64,000 nt of DNA from Firmicutes bacterium ASF500 (GCA_000492175.2 CP097573.1:2480001-2544000), one strand, 5' to 3'; numbered from the stretch's first letter, positions 27,138-36,963 are shown. The notes: generated by a model from the sequence alone, not told the origin. Numbers and translations are program-made.

Positions 27138-27617
27138 TCAGATAATCGCCATATAGTGCTGCGTGGAGCCTGAATAGTTCTGGTCGCAGTTTGCGGGGAC
27201 GGTAAACCCGTTGTTTTCCAGGGCGTAGCCGCTGGTGGGGGGGTCGACCGAGAGTGAGTGGTAGGTGTGACAGCGGCACAGGCAGATGTCCGTGATAGCG
27301 ATGGCCTCGTCGTGATGGCTGGTGTTGGGGTAATCCGTGCGGATCAGCACCAGCTTAGGCCGTCCCGGCAGGGAAATGCGCCGCACGCCTGACGAGCCTC
27401 CCGTACCCGCGTAGGTCCCGGTGACAATGCGGGAGATTTTGCCCTCCACCGCCGCAAGCGCGGTCTTGTCGGCCTTGCTTGCCTCCAGCCCGTCCACCCG
27501 CCTGTCCACCGCCTTGACCGCCGCGTCAATCTTGGCGTTGTCCTCGTTGAAATCGGTGCGCCGCACCCGGTCCGTTTCCTCAAATTGACAGAGATTGTAG
27601 TTGGTTGTGCGATTCAT
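27138..27617 (-). CDS. Orphan phage tail-like protein
   Basis: A 159-residue protein. Its N-terminus (NYNLCQFEETDRVRRTDFNE) has the form I associate with small tail-fibre or baseplate-associated proteins of Clostridia prophages, followed by a short coiled coil (residues 25-55) and a beta-rich C-terminal domain. CAGGAGGTAACACG precedes the ATG. No other phage gene is nearby, so this is either a remnant or a domesticated gene. The family assignment comes from recall of the N-terminal pattern and needs a search. Confidence 0.5.
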   Translation of the reverse strand: MNRTTNYNLCQFEETDRVRRTDFNEDNAKIDAAVKAVDRRVDGLEASKADKTALAAVEGKISRIVTGTYAGTGGSSGVRRISLPGRPKLVLIRTDYPNTSHHDEAIAITDICLCRCHTYHSLSVDPPTSGYALENNGFTVPANCDQNYSGSTQHYMAII

Positions 27618-27685
27618 CGTGTTACCTCCTGTTTTTTGTAGTGTGGCCCCCGTCCCGCCCTACGGCTCCTGCGGGGGTGCGTCCC

Positions 27686-27755
27686 TGTAGGGGCGGATAT
27701 CATCCGCCCGCGGGACATCGCCCGCACCTGACGGGCGGATAATATCCGCCCCTAC
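27686..27755. repeat. Palindromic repeat class B, copy 2
   Basis: GTAGGGGCGGATATCATCC ... GGATAATATCCGCCCCTAC. A class A right-end fragment (CCCGTCCCGCCCTAC) lies immediately to the left, around 27648-27662. Confidence 0.85.
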
Positions 27756-27919
27756 GGAGACCCATGTGCCCTCCATCCCTGGCGGAACCCCCGGAAAAAT
27801 TGCACGTTTCCATACATTTAATGGAAATGGGGAATCAGTGCGCCCTTTTTTTCTTGCAATCGGGGCGGGATTGGGATATGATGGGAGGTGAAAATACACG
27901 ATGGAAAGGGGCCTTTCTC

Positions 27920-29860
27920 ATGAGAGACGGCTTTATCAAGGTGGCGGCGGGGACGCCGAACATTCGGGTGGCGGACTGCGAATACAACGCCGGGCAGATC
28001 GTCGCGCTGATGAAAGAAGCGGCAGCTCAGGGAGTGAAGGTGCTGGCTCTGCCCGAGCTGTGCGTCACGGGCTACACCTGCGGCGACTTGTTTTTGCAAA
28101 ACACCCTCCTCCAGGGCGCGGAGGACGCCCTGAGCTGGATTTTGGAGGAGAGCAAGGACCTGGACACGCTCACCGCCGTGGGCCTGCCGGTGTGGAGCCG
28201 GTGGGACAGCAGGCTGTATAACTGTGCCGCCGTGATTCAAAGAGGAAAAATTCTGGGACTGATTCCCAAAATTCATATCCCCAGCTACGGCGAGTTCTAC
28301 GAGGGCCGCTGGTTTGCTTCGGGCCGGGGGGCGGAGTACAGCCTCACCCTCTGCGGCCAGCGAACCAGCCTGGACGGCCACAACCCAGTCCTCTTTGACT
28401 GTGAGAATATCCCCGGTCTGACGGTGGGGGTGGAGATCTGCGAGGACCTGTGGTCCGCCGCCCCCCCTTCCGCCCGCCTAGCCCTCAATGGGGCCACCGT
28501 CATTTTGAACCTGTCCGCCTCCAACGAGGTGGCGGGCAAGGCGGAGTACCGCCGCGCTCTGGTGACGGGGCAGTCCGGGCGGCTGGTGTGCGGCTACGTC
28601 TACGCCGACGCCGGCGAGGGGGAGTCCACCACCGACCTGGTCTTTGCCGGACACAACATCATCGCGGAAAACGGGACAGTCTTGGCGGAGAAGCGCTTTG
28701 AGACCGGCTTGACCGTCTCCGAGCTGGACCTGGGCCGTCTGGCCCACGAGCGCCGGAGAATGAATACTTTCGGCCCGGCGGAGGGGGAATCCTGGTCCTG
28801 CAAATTCAGCCTGGAGTTGGAGGACGCCGCCCTCACCCGGCCCATCCCGAAAAACCCCTTTGTCCCGGAGAATCATGGGGACCGTCAGGCGCGGTGCGAG
28901 GAAATTTTCAACATCGCCGCCCTGGGCCTGAAAAAGCGGCTGGAGCACACCCGGGCCTCCTGCGCGGTGGTGGGGCTGTCCGGGGGGCTGGACTCCACCC
29001 TGGCCCTGCTCATCACCGCCCGGGCCTTCGATCTGCTGGGCCGGCCCCGGTCGGACATCTTGGCGGTCACCATGCCCTGCTTCGGCACCACCAGCCGGAC
29101 CAAGTCCAACGCCCAGGTGCTGGCCGAGCGGATGGGGACCGACTTCCGCACGGTGGACATCGGCGAGGCGGTGCGGGTCCACTTCCGGGACATCGGCCAG
29201 TCCATGGAGGACCTGTCCGTCACCTTTGAGAACGGTCAGGCCCGGGAGCGGACCCAGGTGCTGATGGACCTGGCCAACCAGCGGGGGGGCCTGGTAATTG
29301 GCACCGGCGACCTCAGCGAGCTGGCACTGGGCTGGGCCACCTACAACGGCGACCACATGTCCATGTACGGCGTCAACGGCTCCATCCCCAAGACCCTGGT
29401 GCGGCACCTCACCGCCTACGCCGCCGACCAAGCCCAGGCCTCTGACCCAGAACTGTCCGCCGTCCTCCGTGACATTCTGGACACCCCCGTCTCCCCGGAG
29501 CTCCTCCCCCCCAAGGAGGGGGAGATCGCCCAGAAAACCGAGGACCTGGTGGGCCCCTACGAGCTCCACGACTTCTTCCTCTACTATGCCGTCCGCTGGG
29601 GCTTCGGGCCCCGGAAGGTGCTCCGGCTGGCAATGGCCGCCCTGGGGGAGGACTACGGCCAGGGGACCCTTCTCAAGTGGCTGAACAACTTCTACCGCCG
29701 GTTCTTTGCCCAGCAGTTCAAGCGCTCCTGCCTCCCCGACGGACCCAAGGTGGGTTCCCTGGCCCTCTCCCCCCGGGGGGATTGGAGGATGCCCTCCGAC
29801 GCGGTGAATGCCCTGTGGATGAAGGAATTGGAAACACTTGAAACTCAACCGGAGATTTGA
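27920..29860 (+). CDS. nadE: Glutamine-dependent NAD+ synthase
   Basis: A 646-residue two-domain enzyme. An N-terminal nitrilase-type glutaminase domain carries the Glu in [11 protein letters not shown], the Lys in [14 protein letters not shown] and the Cys in [10 protein letters not shown]. It is joined to a C-terminal synthetase with the PP-loop [14 protein letters not shown]. It converts deamido-NAD to NAD+ using glutamine nitrogen. ATG 27920 (AAAGGGG upstream) matches the domain start; the 52-codon upstream extension is non-coding in character. The promoter of the next small gene overlaps the end of nadE. Confidence 0.95.
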   Translation: MRDGFIKVAAGTPNIRVADCEYNAGQIVALMKEAAAQGVKVLALPELCVTGYTCGDLFLQNTLLQGAEDALSWILEESKDLDTLTAVGLPVWSRWDSRLYNCAAVIQRGKILGLIPKIHIPSYGEFYEGRWFASGRGAEYSLTLCGQRTSLDGHNPVLFDCENIPGLTVGVEICEDLWSAAPPSARLALNGATVILNLSASNEVAGKAEYRRALVTGQSGRLVCGYVYADAGEGESTTDLVFAGHNIIAENGTVLAEKRFETGLTVSELDLGRLAHERRRMNTFGPAEGESWSCKFSLELEDAALTRPIPKNPFVPENHGDRQARCEEIFNIAALGLKKRLEHTRASCAVVGLSGGLDSTLALLITARAFDLLGRPRSDILAVTMPCFGTTSRTKSNAQVLAERMGTDFRTVDIGEAVRVHFRDIGQSMEDLSVTFENGQARERTQVLMDLANQRGGLVIGTGDLSELALGWATYNGDHMSMYGVNGSIPKTLVRHLTAYAADQAQASDPELSAVLRDILDTPVSPELLPPKEGEIAQKTEDLVGPYELHDFFLYYAVRWGFGPRKVLRLAMAALGEDYGQGTLLKWLNNFYRRFFAQQFKRSCLPDGPKVGSLALSPRGDWRMPSDAVNALWMKELETLETQPEI

Positions 29861-29866
29861 TACAAT
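29838..29866 (+). promoter_or_regulatory. Promoter of the first 49-residue mini-gene
   Basis: TTGAAA (29838-29843), 17-nt spacer, TACAAT (29861-29866), overlapping the nadE stop. Confidence 0.65.
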
Positions 29867-29897
29867 GGAGATATAAAAGAACAGGAGGTTGAATGCA

Positions 29898-30047
29898 ATG
29901 ACAGAAGCAGAACGGCAGGACACTCGAAAAGCCATGGCCCTCGACCTGTGCCACATCATTGATGAAAACCCTACGCAGGAAAGCTATACACCGGAAGAGG
30001 TCAAGAAACTGATTACCGTGTACGTTTTCTCTTCAGGGCAGAAGTAA
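29898..30047 (+). CDS. 49-residue small protein, paralogue 1
   Basis: An unrecognised 49-residue protein starting MTEAERQDTRKAMALDL, with ACAGGAGGTTGAATGCA upstream. Its length and the pattern M-x-DL-x2-I-x4-P-x3-YT-x2-E-x3-LI-x2-Y match the gene at 30605-30754, so the two are paralogues. It is predicted as two helices with no TM. It has its own promoter and terminator. Confidence 0.7.
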   Translation: MTEAERQDTRKAMALDLCHIIDENPTQESYTPEEVKKLITVYVFSSGQK

Positions 30048-30069
30048 CGGGAACAGAACAATAACACAA

Positions 30070-30100
30070 ACAAAGGCCCCGCCGCTGGCGGGGCCTTTGT
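30070..30100. terminator. Terminator shared by mini-gene 1 and the RHH gene
   Basis: ACAAAGGCCCCGCC and its complement flank a short loop. The hairpin is nearly identical to the one at 30756-30785. Confidence 0.8.
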
Positions 30101-30286
30101 CTATCTGATTTCCCACTCGTCCACTAGGGCCTCCGGGGCGTTTTCCACATGCCACAGGTAGCGCCGCAGTACCTGCCGGACATAGGACGATACCGTCCGA
30201 TGCGTTACATCCGACTGCATTTTGATCTGCTCATATAAGGGCAGGGGGAGCAAAATGTTGACCGCCTTTTTAGGGCTCCTTCTCAT
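30101..30286 (-). CDS. Small ribbon-helix-helix-type protein
   Basis: A 61-residue basic protein. AVNILLPLPLYEQIKMQSD resembles the beta strand and first helix of MetJ/Arc proteins, and RTVSSYVRQVLRRYL resembles the second helix. It is probably a DNA-binding regulator or an antitoxin-like protein. GAGGTGGTTTGTT precedes the ATG. It lies between the two paralogous mini-genes on the opposite strand; no toxin gene is fused or overlapping. Confidence 0.65.
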   Translation of the reverse strand: MRRSPKKAVNILLPLPLYEQIKMQSDVTHRTVSSYVRQVLRRYLWHVENAPEALVDEWEIR

Positions 30287-30426
30287 AACAAACCACCTCG
30301 AAGCCAGTTTAACACAGATTTTCTTTTATTGAAGAATTTACAACAAAATAAAGTAAACTATTTAAAAGGCCCTGCCAGCAGAAGACCCCCAAAGCATAAT
30401 AGGGCGCGTTTTTACCGCAGATTTAA

Positions 30427-30452
30427 TGTAGGGGCGGCCTGTGGCCGCCCGC
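30427..30452. repeat. Short GTAGGG hairpin, class F half-element
   Basis: TGTAGGGGCGGCC and GGCCGCCC form a single hairpin. The right TAC end is missing. It lies in the 318-nt gap between the RHH gene and mini-gene 2, which otherwise holds only the promoter. Confidence 0.6.
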
Positions 30453-30546
30453 AGAGAAGAATGATTCTGTCAATTAGAAACGGGCGAATCAGCGGAAATC
30501 AGTGGGGTAAAATGCGCAGGTGGACACATCTCTATAATAAAAAATA

Positions 30547-30575
30547 TTGAAATAGTACGTTAACTCTGATATAAT
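30547..30575 (+). promoter_or_regulatory. Promoter of the second 49-residue mini-gene
   Basis: TTGAAA (30547-30552), 17-nt spacer, perfect TATAAT (30570-30575). Confidence 0.8.
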
Positions 30576-30604
30576 AAAACTATATGAGAAAGGGGGCAAA
30601 TAAG

Positions 30605-30754
30605 ATGTCAACCGAGCGGGAGATCTTGGTGGCTCAAAAGGCCGCGATGTTCGACTTGATCCAGATCCTCAAGCAGCAGCCGGACAAGACCTATACAGTA
30701 GATGAACTCGAGGCTCTTATCGTCGCCTATATTAAAGGAGCAGAACAAATATAG
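30605..30754 (+). CDS. 49-residue small protein, paralogue 2
   Basis: Starts MSTEREILVAQKAAMFDLIQ and has exactly the same length as the 29898 gene. Shared positions include DL, a hydrophobic I, P, YT, an acidic residue, LI and Y. AAAGGGGG is 8 nt upstream. Near-consensus promoter and tight terminator: a one-gene cassette. No known family recognised. Confidence 0.7.
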   Translation: MSTEREILVAQKAAMFDLIQILKQQPDKTYTVDELEALIVAYIKGAEQI

Positions 30755-30755
30755 G

Positions 30756-30785
30756 AAAAGGCCCCGCCGGTTGGCGGGGCCTTTT
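30756..30785. terminator. Terminator shared by mini-gene 2 and the RND pump gene
   Basis: AAAAGGCCCCGCC ... GGCGGGGCCTTTT hairpin between convergent genes. Confidence 0.85.
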
Positions 30786-30790
30786 CGCGT

Positions 30791-33700
30791 CTATTCGACT
30801 GCCGTGGGGGCGGTTTCCCCGACGGAAGATTCGGCGGGGGGCTCAGCGGGAGGCGGTGCGGGGGGCTGTTTTTTCTTAGGCCTCCAGCGGAACAGGTTGG
30901 TGAGATTGTCGATGGCGGAGTAGTAAACCGGGGTAAACAGCAGGGTGATAATGGTGGAGATGACCATACCGGAGATCATGGTGATGCTCATGTCGGACAT
31001 CATCTCCGCCGCGCCCTCCGCCGCGCCCATCGCCATCGGCACCAGGGCCAGGATGGTGGTCAGGGTGGTCATGAGCACCGGGCGGACGCGGAGGGGACAG
31101 GCGTGGAGGATGGCGTCCTCCCGGCTCTCCCCCCGCTCCCGGCGCTGGCGGATATAGTCAACCAGGATGATGGAAGAGTTGACCACTGTGCCGGCCAGCA
31201 TGATGAGGGCCACCAGGGAGATCATGGACAGGTCCCGCCCGGTGAGGGGCAGGGCGAAGAGGGCCCCGGAGAAGGCCACAGGCAGAATCATCATGACGAT
31301 AACCGGCATGACGAAGGACTCAAACTGAGAGGCCAGCACGAAGTACACCAGGCCCATCGCCACCACCAGGGCCAGCAGCAGGTCGCCGAAGCTCTCCATC
31401 ATGTCCTCATAGGCGCCGGAGATCTGGGCGGTGTAGCCGTCGGGCAGGGCGTAGCCGTCCAAAATCTCATTGACCTGGGCGGTGATGGCGGTGGTGTCGC
31501 CGCTGATGGTGCCGCCGGTGACGGAAATCTGCCGGGACTGGTTGACGCGGGCGATGCTCTGGGGGGCCCGGACCACGTCCACGTGGGCCACAGTGGACAG
31601 GGGCACCGTCCCGCCAAAGGCGGAGGGGACGGCCATGGACCGCAGGGCGTCCAGGCTGGCGGCGGACCGGCCATCTCCCCGGACCACCACGTCCAGCTCC
31701 TTGTTGTTCAGGGTGACGGTGGTGGCGGTGGAGCCGGACAGCTCCGACCGGACGGCCGCGCCCACAGAGGCGGCGGTGAGGCCGTACTGGGAGGCCGCCT
31801 CCCGGTTCATGGTGATGGTGACCTGGTCCACCTCCTTGGCGATGGAGGTGGACACGTCCACCGCGTCGGGCAGCTGCTCAATCTGAGCGGCCAGGTCCCG
31901 GGCGATCATCACCAGGGTGTCGTAATCGTTGCCGGTAATGTCCACGCTGATGTCCGCGCCGCTGCCCATAAGGGCGGTCATGTCGGAGGCGGAGACGCTG
32001 ATCTCACACCCGGCGATATCCCGGACCAGCTCCCGCATGAGCTGGGCGATATCCTGGCTGCTCCGGTCCCGCTTCTCCTTGTCGCTGAGGACCAGATTGA
32101 CCGAGGAGGTCTCAGGCTGGGACAGATGGTAGATGGACTCCAGCTCCGGGACGTTTTCCATCGCCAGGTCCACCACTCGGTCAGCGACGGCGGCGGTGTC
32201 CTCCACCTCGGAGCCGGTGGGGGTGCTGATGGAGACCTGGACCATGCCCTGGTCCATCTCGGGCATGAGGACCATCTTGGTGGACATGCAGGCGGCGATG
32301 AAGAGGGCCACCAGAGCCACCGATATCCCCATGCTGACAACCAGGTGCTGGACAAAGAAGCCCAGCAGGGCGGTGTATCGCTGGGTCAGCCAGCCGCCTA
32401 GGCCCACCTTGCCGGCGGCCAGCTGCTTGGCCTGCCGCTCCGCCCGGCGCTCCGCCTGCTGGCGCACCCGCTTCTCGTTCAGGAGCAGATAGCACAGCAG
32501 GGGGACCAGGGTGACGGCAATGACCAGAGAGGCCAGGATCAGAAAGGAGATGGTGAGGCAGAAGTCGTCAAAGAGCATCCCGGCCATACCGCCGGTGAGG
32601 CCCAGGGGCAGGAATACAGCCACCGTGGTGAGGGTGGAGGCGGTGAGGGAGGTAAAGACCTCCTTGGTGCCCTCCACGCAGGACTCCAGCCGCCCGTGAC
32701 CCTCGGCGGAGTAGCGGTAGATGTTCTCCAGCACCACGATGGAGTTGTCCACAATCATGCCCACGCCCATGGCGATGCCGCCCAGGGACATCATGTTCAG
32801 GGTGAGATGGAACACGTTCATCAGGACAAAGACCGTCAGAATACACACGGGCATGGAGACGGCGATGGTGGCTGTGGCCCCGAACCGGCGCAGGAAGAGG
32901 AACACCACCACGGCGGCCAGCACCACGCCCATCTCAATGTTCTGAACGGCAGCGTTCACGGCCATATTGATGTAGTCAGAGGCGGTATACAGCACGGTGT
33001 ACACCACCGCGCCGTTCCGGGCCTGGAGGCTGGACATGGCCTCCACCACCGCGTCAGCGGTAGCCACCTCGTTGGCCCCGGACTGCTTGGACACCTGGAG
33101 CACCACGCAGGCCGAGCCGTCGGTCTTAGCCACCGAGTCCGGCGCCTCCGTCTCCAGCCTTACGTCTGCCACCTCCGACAGGCGGACGGCCCCCCCGGTG
33201 GGCAGGGGGAGGATCATGCCGGCTACATCCTCCACCGACTCAAACTTGGCGTCGGTGGTGACGGTGAGGGTCTGGGTGCCGTGCTGGAGGTCGCCGCCGG
33301 GGTAGAGGAGGTTTTCCGCCGCCAGCATCTGGGCGATGTAGGAGTTGGACAGCCCCAGGCCGGCGGCCCGGGTGGCGTCCACCTCCACCGCCACCTGCTG
33401 GGTGACGCCGCCGGAGATGGTCACCTGAGCCACCCCGTCAATGCGCTCCAGGGCGGGGGCCACCGTGTCCTCGGCCAGCGCCTGGACAGAGGCCAGGTCG
33501 TCCCCCTGGAGGGCGATCATAGCGGAGGGCATCAGGTCGCCGATGTTGATGTTGACAATGATGGGGTCGGTGGCCCCGTCGGGCAGGGTGATGCGGTCAA
33601 ACTGCTCCCGCAGCTTGGTGGCGGCGATGTCCAGGTTGGTCCCCTCCACATAGGTAATCTGGACCTGAGACATGCCGTCGGCGGAGGAGGACTGCACCCC

Positions 33701-33937
33701 CTCCACCCCGGGCACCGACATAATGGCCGACTCCAGAGGCCGAGTGACCAGCTCCTCCATATCGGTGGGGGTGGCCCCGTTATAGTAGCACATGACCAGA
33801 GCGGCGGGAGCCTCCATGTCGGGCAGGAGGGCCAGCTGGAGCCGGGTGGTAAAGACCACGCCGAAAATGGAGATCATAATGACCGCCATCAGGGTGGTCA
33901 CCTTGTGCTTGATACAGAATTTGGCGATATTGTCCAC
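30791..33937 (-). CDS. RND-family efflux pump (AcrB/HAE-like)
   Basis: A 1048-residue RND permease with the usual 12-TM, two-fold layout: TM1 near residues 11-30, two large outer loops, and clusters of TMs in the middle (about 330-530) and at the end (about 860-1010). MGVGMIVDNSIVVLENIYR is the conserved TM4-like motif. It ends in a Pro/Glu-rich cytoplasmic tail. It starts with GTG 5 nt after the adaptor stop, so the two are tightly coupled. It probably exports a hydrophobic compound by proton antiport; the substrate is unknown. Confidence 0.92.
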   Translation of the reverse strand: MDNIAKFCIKHKVTTLMAVIMISIFGVVFTTRLQLALLPDMEAPAALVMCYYNGATPTDMEELVTRPLESAIMSVPGVEGVQSSSADGMSQVQITYVEGTNLDIAATKLREQFDRITLPDGATDPIIVNINIGDLMPSAMIALQGDDLASVQALAEDTVAPALERIDGVAQVTISGGVTQQVAVEVDATRAAGLGLSNSYIAQMLAAENLLYPGGDLQHGTQTLTVTTDAKFESVEDVAGMILPLPTGGAVRLSEVADVRLETEAPDSVAKTDGSACVVLQVSKQSGANEVATADAVVEAMSSLQARNGAVVYTVLYTASDYINMAVNAAVQNIEMGVVLAAVVVFLFLRRFGATATIAVSMPVCILTVFVLMNVFHLTLNMMSLGGIAMGVGMIVDNSIVVLENIYRYSAEGHGRLESCVEGTKEVFTSLTASTLTTVAVFLPLGLTGGMAGMLFDDFCLTISFLILASLVIAVTLVPLLCYLLLNEKRVRQQAERRAERQAKQLAAGKVGLGGWLTQRYTALLGFFVQHLVVSMGISVALVALFIAACMSTKMVLMPEMDQGMVQVSISTPTGSEVEDTAAVADRVVDLAMENVPELESIYHLSQPETSSVNLVLSDKEKRDRSSQDIAQLMRELVRDIAGCEISVSASDMTALMGSGADISVDITGNDYDTLVMIARDLAAQIEQLPDAVDVSTSIAKEVDQVTITMNREAASQYGLTAASVGAAVRSELSGSTATTVTLNNKELDVVVRGDGRSAASLDALRSMAVPSAFGGTVPLSTVAHVDVVRAPQSIARVNQSRQISVTGGTISGDTTAITAQVNEILDGYALPDGYTAQISGAYEDMMESFGDLLLALVVAMGLVYFVLASQFESFVMPVIVMMILPVAFSGALFALPLTGRDLSMISLVALIMLAGTVVNSSIILVDYIRQRRERGESREDAILHACPLRVRPVLMTTLTTILALVPMAMGAAEGAAEMMSDMSITMISGMVISTIITLLFTPVYYSAIDNLTNLFRWRPKKKQPPAPPPAEPPAESSVGETAPTAVE

Positions 33938-33942
33938 CGGCC

Positions 33943-35427
33943 TCAGTCCTCCCCGGATACGATCCGCACGGGATCGCCGTCAGTCAGATAGGACTGGCCC
34001 ACCACCACCAGCTGGTCGCCGGCGCTCAGCCCCTCGGTGATCTCGGTGACGCCGTTGCCGGTGAGGCCGGTGACCACGGGCACATAGCGGGCCTTGCCGT
34101 CTTCCACCACAAAGACATTCTGTCCCTCGCTGGTGGTGAGGATGGCCTCGGTGGGGATAACGATGGTGTCGGTGGAGACATCGGTGCGGAAGGTCACGTC
34201 GGCGAACATCCCCGCCCGCAGGCCCTCCACCTCCTCCTGGGTCCAGAGGGTGACCGTGTAGAGCTTGGTCTGGGGGTTGGCCTTCTCGTCGATCTCCTGA
34301 ATGAGCCCCGTCACGGTGAGGTCCAGGGCGCTGATGGTCACGTCCGCCTCATCCTGGAGGCTCAGCCGGGGGACCAGGGACTCGGAGACCATGACGGAGA
34401 TCTCCAGCCGGGGGGCGCTGTCGATGACGGCCACCGGGGCGGTGGGGCCCACATAGCTGTTCTCCGCCGCGTTCAGGGAGAGAATCTTCCCCGCCGCGGG
34501 GGCCACGACGTTGCCCTTGGAGTCCACATTTTCCATCACGGTTTTCAGCTGGTCGATGTTGCTCTCCGCCGTCCGCATCCCGGATTCCAGCTGGGACAGG
34601 GTGGCGGATTTGGAGACCTGGACGCTCTGCAAGCTGGTCTTGGCGTTCTGCACCCCCGTCTCCAGCTGGGCCATGGTGGTGGACTTGGTGGTCTGGATGC
34701 TTTGCAGGTTGGCCTTGGCGCTCTGCACCCCCGTCTCCAGCTGGGTCAGAGTGGTGGACCTGGTGGTCTGGACGCTCTGGAGGTTCAGCCTGGCCTGGTC
34801 GATCTCGATCTGGGCGGCGGCGCCGATTTCCATTAGGGCCTCCAGGTCGCTGACGTTTTTCTCCGCCAGGGCCAGCTGGGCGTCGAAGAAAGCCGCCTGC
34901 TCCTCATAGCTCTTCTGGGCGTCGCTGACCGCCTTCTCCGCTAGGGCGATCTGGGAATTGAACAGGGCCTCCTGGTCTTTATAGCTCTGCTCCGCGTCGC
35001 TGATGCTCTTCTCGGCCAGGCCGATCTGGGCGTCGAACAGGGCCTCCTGGTCCTTATAGCTCTGCTTGGTGTCCTTATAGCTGGTGGTGGCGTTGTTCAG
35101 GGCGGATTTGGTGTCGCTCATGTCCAGGGTGCAGAGGACCGTACCGGCCTCCACCTCGTCCCCCACCTCCACATAGACGCCGGTACACCGGGCGTTGGCG
35201 GAGACAAAGACCGACTCCTGGCCGCTGTCGTCCACCACCTGGCCGGATACGCTGCTTCCGGTGGAGATGGTGTCCACCGCCACCTCCTGAATCTGGACGG
35301 CCACGCCCGCCTCGGCCTCCGGCTCCGACGAGGCGGAGCCGCTCTCCGACCCGCCGCTCTGGCAGGCGGCGAGGCTGAGGACCATCGCGGCCGCCAGGGC
35401 CGCGGAACAAATACGATGATGCTTCAT
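33943..35427 (-). CDS. RND adaptor (membrane fusion) lipoprotein with internal coiled-coil repeats
   Basis: A 494-residue HlyD-type adaptor. The lipobox LSLAAC places the modified Cys at 22, after which come lipoyl/beta-barrel parts and a long coiled-coil hairpin. The hairpin contains two sets of internal repeats: three units like SYKDQEALFDAQIGLAEK and three or four like LQSVQTTRSTTLTQLETG, so the arm has grown by duplication. AAAGGAGACCGCCC precedes the ATG. Gene order with the TolC-like protein and the pump points to one tripartite complex. Confidence 0.9.
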   Translation of the reverse strand: MKHHRICSAALAAAMVLSLAACQSGGSESGSASSEPEAEAGVAVQIQEVAVDTISTGSSVSGQVVDDSGQESVFVSANARCTGVYVEVGDEVEAGTVLCTLDMSDTKSALNNATTSYKDTKQSYKDQEALFDAQIGLAEKSISDAEQSYKDQEALFNSQIALAEKAVSDAQKSYEEQAAFFDAQLALAEKNVSDLEALMEIGAAAQIEIDQARLNLQSVQTTRSTTLTQLETGVQSAKANLQSIQTTKSTTMAQLETGVQNAKTSLQSVQVSKSATLSQLESGMRTAESNIDQLKTVMENVDSKGNVVAPAAGKILSLNAAENSYVGPTAPVAVIDSAPRLEISVMVSESLVPRLSLQDEADVTISALDLTVTGLIQEIDEKANPQTKLYTVTLWTQEEVEGLRAGMFADVTFRTDVSTDTIVIPTEAILTTSEGQNVFVVEDGKARYVPVVTGLTGNGVTEITEGLSAGDQLVVVGQSYLTDGDPVRIVSGED

Positions 35428-35439
35428 GGGCGGTCTCCT

Positions 35440-36963
35440 TTAAGTATTCAGAATGCCGTAGTCCACGGCCCAGCGGTAGCTGCGGTAGGAGGCGAACAGC
35501 TCGATCAGCGCGCTGTCCACCGCCTCCTGGGCCTGCTTCACCTTGTCCTCCGCCTCGGCCACGGCCGACTGGGAGAGATTGCCCTGGCTGTGTTTCAGCT
35601 GGACGGCGGCGAAGTTGTTCCGCTCCAGGGCCAGGGCGTTCCGGGCGGCGGTCAGGACCTGATCGTTGTCCTTGACCTTGAGGTACAGCACCCGCAGGCT
35701 CATCTCAAAGCTCTGCACGGCGGCGTTATAGGTGTGCTGGGACGCCTGCCACTGGTGCTGGGCCTGGACATACTCATAGTGCTTTTCGCTGTGGTTGTAT
35801 TTGCTGCCGGCGTCGTCAAAATCCTCCTTGGCCTGGTCCAGGGTCTGCTTGGCCTCGTAGAGGCTGTAGCTGGCCTGCTTGGCGGCGGCTACGTCCCGCT
35901 CCAGGTCCATGCTCTGGAGCTGCTCCGCCGCCACCTGGGGCAGTCCGCCCAGACGGGCCTTGCCGGTGAGCTGGGCCCCAATGAGCATTTCCAGCTGCAA
36001 TGTGTAGGCCTCGATGTTGCTGTTCAGGGTCTGCTGATTGCTCAGCAGAGCGTCCCGGGCGCCCTGGGTCTGGGCCAGGGTCTGGGCGGGGATGTGCCCC
36101 AGCTCATACCGCAGCTCCAGCTCTTTCAGCGTCCGGTCCAGGGTGTTCAGCCCCCGGTCGATGGCTTTGCTGCTCTGCTCCATGTTCACTAGGGCGATGT
36201 ACAGCGTCTCCCCCGCCAGGATCACCTGGTTCTGGGCGTTCTCCAGCTGCCACACCAGGTCCTGATGGTCCGCCTGGAGCTTGCCGTCCTTGATATCGTC
36301 AAAGGTCTCCCGCATGGCGTCATACTGGACTTGAAGCTGTTGAATGGTGGAGGCTGTGGACAGGGAGGCAAGGCCGGAAAGGGCCTCACCTAACCCCGGA
36401 AGGGGAACTTCAGCGCCGATCCCGGACCCTATGCTGATCAGGTTCCATTGGGTGCTGGCGATCTCGTTCAGACCCTTCCGCAGGTCCTCCTTCAGCTCAT
36501 CGTAGTCGGTGGACTGAATGACCTGTATGTTCTCCTCCAGGGCCAGCACGTTCAGGTTGTTCTCCCGCATCCGCCGGCCCAGGTTGTCAAAGGTGATGGT
36601 ACCCGCCGGGTCGGGAACATAGGGGTCGGGCTCCACCTCCGGGGACACCCCGTCCTGGGGTACGTCCTCCGCAGTGAGGGCCCCGACGGTCACCGTGGGG
36701 CGGCCCAGGGGCTCAGAGGAGCTGTCCCCGGCCTCCTCTCCGCCGTCCTCCGAGGCGGGAGGCTCCCCTTCCCCGGGGTCCGCGCCCTCCTCGGGACTGG
36801 CGTCCTCGGCGGGGGCTGGCTCGCCGGTCTCCCCCTCCTCCGGCTCCGACACAGAGGCGCTGGACGAGGCCGGCTCGTCCCCCTCCACCGCCAGGGCGGT
36901 GGCTCCCAGCAGCGACAGGACCATCGCCGCCGACAGCAGCAGGGCCAACATCTTTCGTTTCAT
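35440..36963 (-). CDS. TolC-like efflux component
   Basis: A 507-residue secreted protein. The signal peptide is 1-25, followed by a Pro/Glu/Ser-rich acidic linker (about 26-95) and two halves of long helices in TolC/OEP style (TITFDNLGRRMRENNLNVLA; AVAEAEDKVKQAQEAVDSAL near the C-terminus). In diderms TolC forms the outer-membrane exit; here the host appears to be monoderm. AAGGAGGAAACGAT precedes the ATG, which overlaps the tetR stop by 4 bp; the adaptor begins 12 nt downstream. Confidence 0.82.
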   Translation of the reverse strand: MKRKMLALLLSAAMVLSLLGATALAVEGDEPASSSASVSEPEEGETGEPAPAEDASPEEGADPGEGEPPASEDGGEEAGDSSSEPLGRPTVTVGALTAEDVPQDGVSPEVEPDPYVPDPAGTITFDNLGRRMRENNLNVLALEENIQVIQSTDYDELKEDLRKGLNEIASTQWNLISIGSGIGAEVPLPGLGEALSGLASLSTASTIQQLQVQYDAMRETFDDIKDGKLQADHQDLVWQLENAQNQVILAGETLYIALVNMEQSSKAIDRGLNTLDRTLKELELRYELGHIPAQTLAQTQGARDALLSNQQTLNSNIEAYTLQLEMLIGAQLTGKARLGGLPQVAAEQLQSMDLERDVAAAKQASYSLYEAKQTLDQAKEDFDDAGSKYNHSEKHYEYVQAQHQWQASQHTYNAAVQSFEMSLRVLYLKVKDNDQVLTAARNALALERNNFAAVQLKHSQGNLSQSAVAEAEDKVKQAQEAVDSALIELFASYRSYRWAVDYGILNT

